Source of the DNA: Daphnia carinata | Lineage: Eukaryota; Arthropoda; Branchiopoda; Diplostraca; Daphniidae | Direction of reading: 5' to 3' | NCBI RefSeq assembly: GCF_022539665.2 | Contig: NC_081332.1 | Location: 7,530,303-7,594,302 of the forward strand | DNA: 64,000 nucleotides | Shown here: one piece after another, positions 21,571-31,692 of the stretch | Layout of the letters: every line of letters begins with the position of its first letter | Numbering within the stretch: the stretch's first letter is position 1 | Notes under the pieces: generated by a model | Told to the model about the DNA's origin: nothing | Database searches by the model: none | The model's input: the letters and a program-made list of their open reading frames with translations, nothing else | Made by a program: the position numbers and the translations under genes

Positions 21571-21830
21571 GGAGAAATAGGAGTGAAAATTTCTAGTCCT
21601 ATTTCTACCGGAGAAATAGGACTGACTTTTAAAAACTTTTAGGACAGTCCTATTTCTCCATGGCATCAGTCCTATTTCTCCTTAGAAATAGTCCTATCTC
21701 ATTTACCTTGTTCCAAGGGGAACGATGAGCCTCCAATCCGGGTAGGCAATGTATTGCGTACGAGCGGTGGCTTATATCCATTTCCCTTTTAAAAAACCGA
21801 TGGTGTCACCTCATAGATAACCCCCCTTTT
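21571..21830. repeat. Right terminal block of pogo element
   Basis: GGAGAAATAGGACTG at 21610-21624 and CAGTCCTATTTCTCC at 21645 and 21666, followed by GATGAGCCTCCAATC, shared with the left block. Its orientation is the same as the left block, so either two related short elements flank the transposase or one end has been duplicated. Confidence 0.6.
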
Positions 21831-22066
21831 AGTTTATAATTCTCCTATAAGATGTCCCAATAGAAAAACTCTCGGTATACGATTCGTGAAGCGAAGATAT
21901 GTACATGTTTCCGTCAAATGTTGAAAGGAAACCCAATCAAAGGTGTCTGCGTCGGCCAACTCCTGAATGCAAGACTGATAGAAAAACTTGGTTTCTCTAA
22001 TCAGTCTAGCTCTTACCTAGAATAATCTACCGAAATACGCCTGACACCTGGTTTCAGGACACTCTC

Positions 22067-22889
22067 TCACCTATTTGCTACATTACTTTTCCTAAGAGGA
22101 TGATTAGCGGATTCCTGTATGAAATGAATAACATATCTCTGATAATCTTCTTCTGACAATATTGAGGTATTTAGTTTCCACAACCCGACAGAGGGTCTGC
22201 TACCATTTGGGAGATCGAGATTGCAAGTAAGCGTGGGTTGTACTGACTGATGGTCGCTAATCGATAAAGATTGCAAACAAATGTTTGAAAAGTTATCTGC
22301 AAAGGATTGAGTAGCATAAATCCTATCAAGTCTAGAAGAACGGTAATGAAAAGTGTGACCCGGTTCAACATAATTTAGCTTCTTCCAGACGTCTACCAGA
22401 TCGAGACCGGTAACCATCTCCGTTAAAGCATAGCTAACGACACTACTTGGGACAGGGAGAGATTGGATATTTGCCCTATCCTGGATGTCGTCAACGCAGT
22501 TAAAATCGCCCATCAACAAGAAGGGCAGTCGAGTGGTAACTGACTAGGCAGGAACGGGTTGACGAAGAGCTTGCTTACCAGACGGGGCATAGATATTAAT
22601 AAACGTAAAACATTTTACGTCAATAGAGACAAGCCTTCCTTCTGGTTCAAGAAGCAATCAAGAATATTCCAGACCATGCCTAATGAGGATGGCTGTTCCG
22701 TTTTTGTTGAGACCAACGTTTGCTAGCAAGTGGTAACAGCTTTCAATTATTGGACAAGAATGAAAGGCTACCACTTGAAGTCCCACAATATCTAGATTAC
22801 CGCCTGCAAAAATTTAAAAGGATTTTACGTCGCTCGACTGACCTGATACCTCCTATGTTGATGGAAGCGATTTTTAGTTCTGCAGTCAT
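22067..22889 (-). pseudogene. LINE ORF2 endonuclease domain (EEP family)
   Basis: The ATG at 22889-22887 begins TAELKIASINIGGIRS, the N-terminal motif of APE-like retrotransposon endonucleases. After frameshifts the 22519-22067 frame shows MGDFN, then SSRLDRIY and LSISDHQSV, the metal and phosphate-binding motifs of the exonuclease/endonuclease/phosphatase fold. It would nick target DNA to prime reverse transcription. The polypeptide ends at a stop near 22067 before any RT domain. Confidence 0.75.
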
Positions 22890-23932
22890 TTGTGAGGTTT
22901 TTTGGGTTGAGGAGGGGTTGAAGCAGGTTTAGAATTCTGGGTCGTCAAGGTGGGTTTGAAACGTTTGTTTCGTGGAACAGTGGGAAATCTCAGGGGGTCT
23001 TTTGATTTGTTACTTTCCATGGTCTCTGTTTTCCCCATGTTGGGTTCTATCGATTCCATGATAATTGTCATTGGTTCATGGGTTTCGGTGTCAAGGGGTG
23101 ACATTTGGGTTTCCGGAATGTTTTCAGGTGGGTGTTCTATATTAGGTATTTCTAAAGGAGGGTCGGAGTTTCACATTCCATGATTTCAGTTTCCAAATTT
23201 GAAGTCCCTTTCGAGAGTGAATCTTGCAATTCGCTCTCCAAACGAACCTTGCAAACCATGGAATACTCAAATATGACGGGATTTTCTCTAATGGTCTTTT
23301 TTGTCATTTTGGGAACAGGATTTGGGCAATAGCGGGTTCGTTGTTTCGCTTCAATGTTGGACAGTTGTAGCTAAAACGGGTCTCTTCGTCACAAAGTCTG
23401 CAGGTAGGCTTTTGTCCATCATACTTTACCATGGCACGATAACTGCCAATTGTAATGTATGATGGAATGTTTTTCCTCAAAGTCGTTCGTACGATCATCC
23501 AAGTGGAAAGGACGGGGTATAAAACTTCATCCTCTACCACTCGATAGCGTTCCCACCGAGCGTCAATTAAGTTCCCATATTCCTTAATACGTGTCTGAAC
23601 TACTTCCAAGTCTAGATTCTGTGGAATTCCTACATTTCGAACAAATTTCTCTTGAGTATTGCTATCCCTAATGACTACATTAACTTCTTTCCCCTCCAAT
23701 TCAGTCCTGACGATACCACTGTGTCGGGACAAATACTTGAGGTGTATGCCTCTGAGGTAAACGTAATTCTAGCGACCTGGTTTCTCTTATCTAGAACAGC
23801 AACTAGGCCTAAGAGATCTTCTGCCTCAACCTTCAAACTACGCACAAAACCACGAACTGTATGCATAGTCAACCTCGGGAATTAAACTCTAAAATCGATA
23901 TCTGCACTATTAAGCCACTTGGCATCCATTGT
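22886..23932 (-). pseudogene. LINE ORF1, nucleic-acid binding
   Basis: Frames at 23872-23675, 23732-23304 and 23104-22886 continue one another with frameshifts between them. The middle segment has PSYITIGSYRAMVKYDG followed by CRLC and FSYNCP, a zinc-knuckle-like motif of LINE ORF1 proteins. The last segment is Pro, Lys and Thr-rich, as in ORF1 linkers. Its TGA stop overlaps the ATG of ORF2 (ATGA, 22889-22886). ORF1 proteins coat the element RNA. Confidence 0.65.
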
Positions 23933-23940
23933 CTCCTAGA

Positions 23941-24325
23941 AAATGTAAACAAACTGCCAAAAGGGGGACGGGAACCATCGCGTTGTGTGAATCATTGAAA
24001 TGCAAAAAAAAATTTACATTCTGTAATGAGATTACTGCCTTTAAGGAAATACACAATTCTTCTTGTATCCATTTTTTGAAAAGCCATCAGTTTTAGCGAG
24101 ATGAAATTTCAAAAGTCAAAGCTAGTTAACGTTTCTTACTAGCCTGTGGTTGATCTAAGAACGCTTGATGACTATCCTTGCTAACCCTGCATCAGCAGAT
24201 TCGCGGAGATATAGGGCCTGAAGATTTAGGACCCCAAAGTAGGTCATCGGAATATAGGGCCCGGAGAATTAGAACCATATCTCCAAAGAAGTTTTAAAGG
24301 GTCCTAGTTCTCCATAATGAGGGAC
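23941..24325. other. Spacer with MITE-like inverted motifs
   Basis: At 24200-24320, GGAGATATAGGGCC and GGTCCTAGTTCTCC face each other. They resemble the pogo motif GGAGAAATAGGACTG and its inverse, so this may be a diverged non-autonomous relative. Nothing else is seen. Confidence 0.35.
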
Positions 24326-24639
24326 TGTTGGAAACAAAGATCAAAAGCACAATTCAAACATATTAAATTATATCATTAAATTATTAGTTCTCAGAGCTCG
24401 CTGAATGAATACAGTATATGTAATGTAATTATATATTACATACGCTATAGAACTTTACCACTTGCAGTAAAGATTATATAAGTAGAAGTGTGTAACAGAA
24501 GCTCTTGGCAATTGCCAGCAGCAGACGACAGAGAAAACAAAAACACCGAGGCTTAACAGCATCCTTTTGTGTAAGTGCAATATTGGTAAGAATATAAGAA
24601 GAGAAGAAAAGGGTTTGCCTTATAACATTTACAACAACA
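24326..24639 (-). repeat. Copia-type LTR
   Basis: Bounded by TGTTGGAAAC at 24326 and TTACAACAACA near 24636, matching the TGTTG...CAACA ends of Ty1/copia LTRs. It lies immediately downstream (minus strand) of a copia RNase H C-terminus. A related copy in inverted orientation is at about 56165-56410. Confidence 0.65.
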
Positions 24640-24662
24640 CTTTCGATTAAACCCTTGTTGAC

Positions 24663-24910
24663 TTAATAAGATAGCTCCCCTATACTGATGCTCCTTCTCA
24701 TCTTATCGAAAGTTTGCGCTACCAGTGTCTGAGTAAGCACATCAGCAAGTTGATTCTTAGTTCGGGTGAAGTCTTTAAGTAGATAACTCAACCAGGCAAC
24801 AGTCTTTGCAACTTCACAAGCAGATATTGTAGTCTGCTTCAGTTGTCGAGAGGGCAGTAGAAGACTGCTTCTTGTTGGTTCGTGCTACTAGTCCACTATG
24901 AAAAAAAATG
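24663..24910 (-). pseudogene. Ty1/copia RNase H C-terminal fragment
   Basis: Minus-strand translation gives TNKKQSSTALSTTEADY, then, after a frame change, ACEVAKTVAWLSYLLKDF and TKNQLADVLTQTL, the conserved end of copia RNase H (the ADxLTK block). The stop is at 24663-24665. The rest of the polyprotein is not recognisable upstream. Confidence 0.7.
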
Positions 24911-25672
24911 CTACCAAACGTAGATTGTGGTCTTTTATAATTCCATGTCTTTGTCTTTCGACCCCTATACCGTAGTCTTTAGTCTAGTTGCGGTATCCGA
25001 CTTCGTTGATGACTGCTCAACCTTCGGTTTTGAGAATAATTGTCACCTAGCAGGTAGCACATGCAAGAACTGACACGTTTGCAGAGCCACTACGAACGAA
25101 GAGCGCCAACTAGTTAATAGAAATGCTCAATTTTCTCTCCCTCGCTCTTCGACTTCAAGCAAGAGCTGAGGCGCAAGTTGGGTATGGAACGGCTTTAGGT
25201 TTCACCTTCTGCCATCCGAATTTTACCACCAGTTTGCCAACTAGATGGTTTTCCACAAGATGGTGTGTCGATCAGCCCCATCTATTTCCCTTCACATAGA
25301 AACTCGTTAATGTGTTTATCTAAGAGTGGCTTGTTTCTGCCAATGTAAAGGAAGACTGATGTAGCTCTTCTGTAAAATCTGGAATCGAGTAAGAATTACG
25401 TATGGGATGCAGTGGTTAATGCAGTAAAGTTCCTTCGTGACAGCGGACTGCTAACTTCCATTCGTGTAAAGAAAATCATTTAAATGGCGATGTTCAAATT
25501 AGGATATAGTCCATTGTCACAAAAGTTCAAACTGAAGTGCTGGGCGACGGCAGAAATTCGACGTTATAATCTTCTGTGTTACACTTAATCTAAAAACGAA
25601 CGGCATTAAAGCAACTGGGGTACATGATTAACCATTTTCAAACGTAAAACTTTTTCAGCTTTTGTGTGTTCC
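24911..25672. other. Unassigned sequence
   Basis: It may include more decayed copia sequence. I see no convincing coding region or repeat. Confidence 0.35.
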
Positions 25673-26321
25673 TTTAGTATTTCATTGAGTAGATAACAGG
25701 TCATTCAGTTCTACTTGTAAGTCCACCAAGTCTGTAGTCGGCATTCACATTTTCGATTAAGAAATAAAGTATGTTAAGTCGCACCAGTATTCATCTTTCA
25801 TAATCATTTCATATCATCATCTTTCATCATCAGCCTCCTATACATCATCTCTCACTTTCTATTGCACTCTACACATGAGGAGTTAGTAGCAAATAGGGCC
25901 GAAAACTGGGATTTGACCAACACTTGCATTTCTCGTCCTCAATCGTAGTAAAACCTCGATAGATTTGTAAAATTGTCGGGTATTCCCCTTGTAAAATTTT
26001 TGCAGACGTTTACGCCAGCCTGAAGGCTACGCCCTGTCTACCACGTGTTTAGTATCTGACTAGAGGCCGGTGTATCAATGTGAATCATCGACATCCGTTA
26101 GCGTGTAACTCTCTCAGCCTGTAATAATGTTTCTACGTCATGAATGAAGCCGTACCCAAAGCCGAAACATGAACATGGACGGCAATATCCCAATTGTAGA
26201 CGCATCGAACCCTTAAACGCAGAAGGCTGAAGGGCCCTTACTCCCTGAAAACAATCTCAAGAAGAAACGAGGGAAGAGAAAGGCGGCCCACACGAAGTTA
26301 ACGACACAGCTCATAAGGGCA

Positions 26322-26920
26322 GTGGCAGATCACAAAATGGACGCCTTCAGATTAAAGAAATTGCAAGTTGCAGCATGGCGTGACGAATTCATTCGTATCA
26401 ACGGAAAACTCAAAGAAATACAACTAAGGTATACAGAAAGTATACCCGGCCTAACCGAACAGCAACGTCAAGCATGTGCCAAATGGGTAGCAGATTTTGA
26501 AATTGATTATGTGGAAATAATCAAATTTGTAAAGCGTTGTGACACTTCCTCAAACCCTTCCGTCAGTTCAATCGACACGTCAGCTTCAGATGTCACGAGT
26601 AGTACTAGGAAATCCTAACCACTAAGGACTAACGAGGAAACCCGAAGAAATATGCTCGCACATGCACACAGTTTACGGTCGCACAGAGATTACGGATCAA
26701 ACATATCTCGTCGACCTTCTACAGGTTCCGCCATTGAAGAGCCTAGATTCCATCAGCCTCAAGACCTTTGCAAACCGTCTTTATGGTGCAGTGGCCACCT
26801 TCTCCAAGTCAAAGTATGCTCACGAGCTGCAGAGCCGTACCACCCTGATGGCCCTCGAAGCGAAATTGACATCAAGGGAAAGTGAAACTAAAAACGGAAG
26901 AAAGCAGGTGTAGATCTGAA
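26322..26920 (+). pseudogene. BEL/Pao gag-like region
   Basis: A 98-residue helical segment (26322-26618) is followed, after a frame change, by DLLQVPPLKSLDSISLKTFAN at 26662-26913. This resembles the DUF1759-type gag core of BEL/Pao polyproteins. The same break is present in the inverted copy. Confidence 0.6.
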
Positions 26921-27049
26921 TGTTCTAGACTTGAAGGAAAAAAATGTGTTCGAGTCCTTACCAACGTCGACGTCCAAAGGTGCAAAATTCGATGACAGGA
27001 TGCACGTCAAACGACCCAGCGCCCCATATACATCGACCATTGGACACGT

Positions 27050-27549
27050 ATGGACAATGGAAGGTTCGAGAATACCGGCGTCATCTTCCGCAACCACACC
27101 TCCAAGGAGCCAACAGACATCGGGGAAGAACAAGCCGAAAAGACCGAACAGTGGAGATGCTTTGTTCGCAACGGCAAGGCCCACAATATTTCAACCTTCA
27201 CCGTCTTCATGTCTCTCACACCCACGAAAAGAGCTGAGAAAGTATTCAAGTCCTTGCTTCATGGATCTGAATTCTTCCTACTGAGGAGGCTAGCGGATCC
27301 ACCTGCTCCATCAACGCAATCATCGGCAGCATTCCTTGGGACCTTGGCCCACTTGGAAACGGTAAAACAATGTGTATGTTTCAAGATCGTACCGTTTCCT
27401 CTAAGATTTCGTGAAACATCGATCGACACTCTCGGTTTCCTGGATTCCGGAAGGGACACCACGTTGATTAGGAGAGACATAGTAAAGAAATTGGGACTTG
27501 TTGGACCTTCTAAACGCATCAACGTTGTCTCGTATGATGGAGCCACGTA
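27050..27549 (+). pseudogene. BEL/Pao protease region
   Basis: The frame holds zinc-finger-like and linker sequence, then LRFRETSIDTLGFLDSGRDTTLIRRD, a Pao-type aspartic protease (DUF1758-like). The signature is DSGRD where family members normally have DSGA or DSGS. It ends at a TAG at 27547-27549. Confidence 0.65.
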
Positions 27550-27799
27550 GAACGTTGTGGCTTCGGTAGTAAATTTCGTCTCTCGTTTTATGATGGCGCA
27601 AGCTAGTTTGAAGTCAATCATGCTTACGCAGTCGACAATTTGAAGGTGACGCTGAATCTGCCAATCGACCCTCGACAGTTTGCATCCTGGACTCATCTAT
27701 GTGTTATTGATGTTCTGACCGTTCAACAGGAGGACGTGACCGTGCTGATAGCAATAGACGTCGTAGAGGGTAATCACCATGTAGCTTCCATCAGGCCAC

Positions 27800-28800
27800 T
27801 GGCTTGAATGGCAGTGCTCATTGCCTTTCAGACGCCGTTTGGCTGGTGTTTGGGTTGTCAAACGGGCCCGCCGCAGGATGGACCCCAGTTCATCGCAAAT
27901 TTGGTAACCGAGAAACCTTCCGAAGACCTAAACGAGTTGGCCAAGAAATTCTGGCTATTTCAGGCCAAAGACGTGGAAATGGAGCACCACGTAATGTTCG
28001 AAGACAATCCACATAGAAAACGTATCCTCAAATCTTCAGTAAAAAGTATTGGTAATCGGTATCAAGTCGGCTTAATGCAGAAAGCTGACGAAGTAAACCT
28101 ACCGAACAACCGGTTGTCTGCATTGAAGAGGCTCCATGCTCTCGAACGACGTTTTCATCGAAACGCTGAATTCAAACCGAAAATACGATGCAGTGGTCAA
28201 GGAGTACATCGGCTTGAAACACGCCAGATTCCTCCTGAATCAAAGGACACGGAAAAAGGACGTGGTATTAACCACATCACGGCGTCATGAGCCCGTCTAG
28301 CTCATCGACCAAAGCTCGAGTTGTATTCGATGGAGCTACAGAGTTCGGTGGCACATCGGTCAATCAAAATTTGCTTCGGGGATCTAACTTACTCGTTAGC
28401 TTGCTCAGTGTACTCATTTCGGCGTAATCTTGTGCCAGTTGGGGCGGACATCGAGAAAATGTCTCACCAGGTGAAAGTTCCCGAAGAAGACCAAGCAGAC
28501 TTCCGCTTTGTTTACCGGACGCCTGGCAGCAGGTCAGTCCCGTTGACGTACCAGATGACTGTTCACGTATTTGGAGCGGTGTCTTCCCCGACGAACTGTA
28601 TATTCGCCCTCAACTGAACGGCCGATGATCATCATGACCAGTATCCAGAGTTAGCCAACAGTGTACGAAGGAACTTGTACGTTGACAGCTACCTAGATTC
28701 CTTCGACTCAGAAGACGAGGCAATCAGACGGGCCCGCCTAGTGAATACCCATCTTCAATTAGTCGGCTTCCACTTAACGAAGTGAACATCGTCGTCGAAG
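27800..28800 (+). pseudogene. BEL/Pao reverse transcriptase, defective
   Basis: RT motif A is seen as GADIEKMSHQVKV and is followed by TVHVFGAVSSPTNC. Motif C reads YVDSYLDS near 28680, so the second catalytic Asp of the usual YVDD is Ser. Several frame breaks separate the pieces. The same YVDS occurs in the inverted copy near 52570. Confidence 0.7.
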
Positions 28801-28969
28801 ACTGTGATAGCATCCCGAAGGAAATTCGGCCTTGCTTCGCCAGCACTGGACCTCGACTTGGAAAGGCTTCCTATAGAACGAACGCTTGGGGTTATGTGGG
28901 ATAGTGAGAGAAACGTGTTAACTTTCTAGATTCGTAAGTCATCGAACAACGAAGTCCTCACCAGAACAT

Positions 28970-29400
28970 CCATCTTGAGCATCATCTCCAGCCTCTACGA
29001 TCCACTGGGACTCGTTGGTCCTGTCGTCTTCCTGGTGAAGTCTCTGCTTCAAGGTATTTGGACCTACGAGAAAGGAACTGGCTGGGACCAGCCGTTGTCC
29101 GAAGAGTTGAACCAACGTGTTAAGAGTCCGTGTCGGTGCTGGCCTGTTTCCGAATCCAACGTGGACGTTGGACACAATAGCACCCTCGCGTCTTTACGGA
29201 TGCAAGTTTCAAAGGCTTTGGAACTGCAGCTTACTTCCCTGCCGTATTTGAGAACAAATCGACAAAGGTGTCTTTTGCGATGTCTAAAACACAGGTTACA
29301 GCGGTAAAGGGCCTCACGATTCTCCGGCTGGAGCTGCAGGCTGCTGCAGAGGGCCTAAATATAGCTCGGGAGCTTTGGTCATTATCGACTTGACAGCTCT
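28970..29400 (+). pseudogene. BEL/Pao post-RT and RNase H region
   Basis: SIISSLYDPLGLVGPVVFLVK is the Pao_A-type block after RT. It is followed, in another frame, by FTDASFKGFGTAAYFP and LRLELQAAAEGLNIA, the RNase H core. Integrase is not seen. Confidence 0.65.
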
Positions 29401-29559
29401 CGGAAAAAAACTTCACCTTACATCGGGATTGAACCACTGCAACCCGTATCTGAATCCGATCCTAATCCACCTAGCTATTATTTCTTGTTATATATGTCTA
29501 TTTTTTCGGGGATGAATGTAGGGGATGAATGAAAAAAAATGATGTGCTATATACTGTCG

Positions 29560-29850
29560 ATCCATTTAGTCATCATGGGGCGTAAGCGGTGTGTATCGGC
29601 TTGTGATGCGGGAGGTTGGTGTTCAATATTTCACACAGATAATTTCTTTTATACATCAGGTCGTTCTGAAGCATCGTTTCTAAATAATATAACTTATAAA
29701 TATTAAAAAAATTTCCCCTTCAACCTCGATGAAATAAACTATTGTATAGATAGCTGTAAGACGGTGTCTTAGGAAATTGTAGCTCATTGGTATAGGTTGG
29801 TATTCGGAGAAGGATAGCAGTGGTTCAATCCCGATATGAGACGAAATTTT
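29560..29850 (+). pseudogene. tRNA-like sequences in arm A
   Basis: At 29775-29840, TAGCTCATTGGTATAGG resembles an A box and GGTTCAATCCC a B box. A second weaker module is at 29578-29632. The whole segment is duplicated, inverted, at 51410-51700. Confidence 0.4.
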
Positions 29851-30075
29851 TCCCGCGTTGCATTGTCGATGTTGGTTAGACAGTTGGCCAGACAGTTTCA
29901 TAACACCTGGGGCAAAAGGTGTCTGGACTTAAACTACCCTTCCCAACTTATAGCGTTTTTGCGCCAAACCCGCCCTAACCCTATTTAAAAAAGGTCAATA
30001 ATTGTTAATTACCAGAGGGATCGTGTAACGATCCCGAAAGGTAATTGTAATTGTGCTAGAAATAAATGAAGGGAC

Positions 30076-30183
30076 GACCCTAAGGGTTTAGACCCATTTA
30101 TTTAGCTCTTTAAAGAAAAAAACAATGGAACACCTATTCCTTTCCTAATGCCTGGATACGCCCCCTCTCTTCAGACTTATTTC
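30076..30183 (+). repeat. DIRS left inverted terminal repeat
   Basis: About 107 bp inverted relative to 32776-32882, including the first codons of the gag ORF (MPGYAPS). The outer extension 30002-30075 matches the complement of 30620-30719. Confidence 0.75.
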
Positions 30184-30619
30184 ACCAGGGCTTGTAACAA
30201 CTTTAACAACATAAACAACTAAACGAAACAATGATTATGAAATCAGAGATGGACCAGAGAAAAAACCTGACGTAATTCTGACAGGGGAAAAAACTCTGTC
30301 CGTAACGGTCATGAAAAAGGGTAACAACAGTAGTGCCATTCGAAGATCAACTCGTTAAGAGAAGACACAACAAAAAATTGCAGTTCTTCTATAGCTGCCA
30401 TCTCGCCAGGGGTTTTCTTAGCCACGAAGCTGATTTGCTGGACGTTCGATGGACTGATTCCAGTTATGACCACTGCCTCCGCTGAAACCTCTGGGCTTTC
30501 TGGCTTGGTTTACTCTATCAGAAACCAAAATATAATGAAAATACAAAAGGCTGACGGATATCAAACCACACAATAATTCTCCATAAATGAAGCCAGGGTG
30601 GGTTTGGGTGGGAGACAGA

Positions 30620-30742
30620 CCCTTAGGGTCGTCTCTTCATTTATTTCTAGCACAATTACAATTACCTTTCGGGATCGTTACACGATCCCTCTGGTAATTA
30701 ACAATTGTGCTGCGAAATGCCATTTCGTTAGACCCTAAGGGT
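30620..30742. repeat. DIRS internal complementary region
   Basis: The left part is complementary to 30002-30087 and the right part to 32868-32911, meeting at AATTGTGCTGCGAAATG. In DIRS elements this region templates completion of the ends and forms the circle junction. The recombinase C-terminus reads into it. Confidence 0.75.
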
Positions 30743-31692
30743 GACTTTGTAGATTTGTTTAAATGTAGAGTTTGTCCGAAGACTGATGATTCAACCGTTG
30801 CCTCCGCCGATCGGTTGTAAAATCTTCTAAACGTCGATTCGTGAGACCAGCTTCCCGCTTTTAAAATTGCATCCATTGACAATCCGTTGTTTGACGCCTT
30901 AGAAGCGGCCGCGCTTCTAGTTGAATGTGCCCCAAATACCTTCGTATTGATCCCGGCTTCCTTTAGGACGGATCTTATCCATCGACTGACCGTGTTGGGT
31001 GACACTGGTTTGTGCGGAGCAATGACTGCTATAACCAGCCTATCACTGTTGTGTTCCGCTCGAAAACTACTAGTGCGCTCCTTGTATGACTCCAACGTCC
31101 TAACCGGACATACTTTTTGATCTGGACAAGCTGTTAAAGAGAATGTTTGCAATGGACCGCTTCTCTGAGCTTTACAGAATCTCGGACGAGGCGGATTTCG
31201 ATTGTAACAACCTTTGAGCAATCTTACTACTTCCGGCCGCTCGCCTATGGGCACGCCCTCCGCTGGCTTAAGAGTGCTCGACAACATCGACCTATGAAGA
31301 TTAATAGAACTATACGATTTACCCGACGCATGCAAATTTGTTAAAAATTCCAAGATGTCCGCTATAATAATTGAGAAGGGATTCGAACGCCTCCCCATAC
31401 ACCAATGCACCCAATTTCTCCATGCTGACTCATAAGCGGTTTGGGTGTTGGGCCTAATTCCGGCCATGAGTAAGTCGACCACCGTTGTCGAAAATCCTCG
31501 CTCAAGGTACTGTCTCCTGACAGCTTCCAGACGGCCAAGTGTAGCGCATTGTTCCAGGTAAGCGGGTGAGTTTCGTCCAGTGCTGATTTCAAAAGGGTCT
31601 GAGACGGCGCAAGAAGACCCACGTCTTCGCGTCGTCGAATACCCACCGATCGCCTTCTCTGCCGGGTAACGTGGTGATAGGCGCGAGACCAC
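30637..31692 (-). pseudogene. DIRS tyrosine recombinase lacking Arg I
   Basis: The N-terminal SAM-like part (IRPNTQTAYESAWRNW, then FLTNLHASGKSYSSINLHRS) and catalytic C-terminus (FGAHSTRSAAASKA with HxxR; GSWSHESTFRRFYNR with the Tyr nucleophile) are clear. Between RNPPRPRF and CKAQRSGPLQTFSL the spacing is far shorter than in relatives, where that interval holds the first catalytic Arg (family knowledge). The enzyme would integrate circular DNA without target duplication. Without Arg I it should be inactive. It overlaps the gag-like ORF in another frame at 31362-31692. Confidence 0.7.

Larger units (their letters stand above)
17703..21830 (-). mobile_element. pogo/Tigger-type DNA transposon
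   Basis: A multi-exon transposase on the minus strand (21159-18557) is flanked by two similar ~260-bp blocks (17703-17990 and 21571-21830) in the same orientation. Each block contains CAGTCCTATTTCTCC and its inverse GGAGAAATAGGACTG. A plausible element is delimited by CAGTCCTATTTCTCC at 17792 and GGAGAAATAGGACTG ending at 21624, giving about 3.83 kb. The CAG start fits pogo-family inverted ends, but a clean TA target duplication is not evident. Confidence 0.7.
22067..23940 (-). mobile_element. LINE fragment: ORF1 and endonuclease, no RT
   Basis: On the minus strand a frameshifted ORF1 (starting near 23932) is followed by an APE-type endonuclease (22889-22067). Reverse transcriptase is missing. 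LINE copies are usually truncated at the 5' end; this one keeps its 5' half and lacks the 3' half, so a later deletion or rearrangement removed it. Confidence 0.7.
25673..30000 (+). mobile_element. BEL/Pao element, decayed (arm A of inverted duplication)
   Basis: In order: gag-like segments (26322-26913), protease (27050-27549), RT (27800-28800), post-RT Pao segment and RNase H (28970-29400), all on the plus strand with many stops and frameshifts. Nearly identical sequence occurs in inverted orientation at 51259-55560. Similarity begins near 25673 and ends at about 30000, exactly where the DIRS element starts. Confidence 0.85.

Noticed and set aside
26652..26885. 77-residue ORF overlapping BEL gag, present in both arms
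   Set aside because: An out-of-frame shadow of the gag-like frame; conservation in the other arm is explained by duplication.
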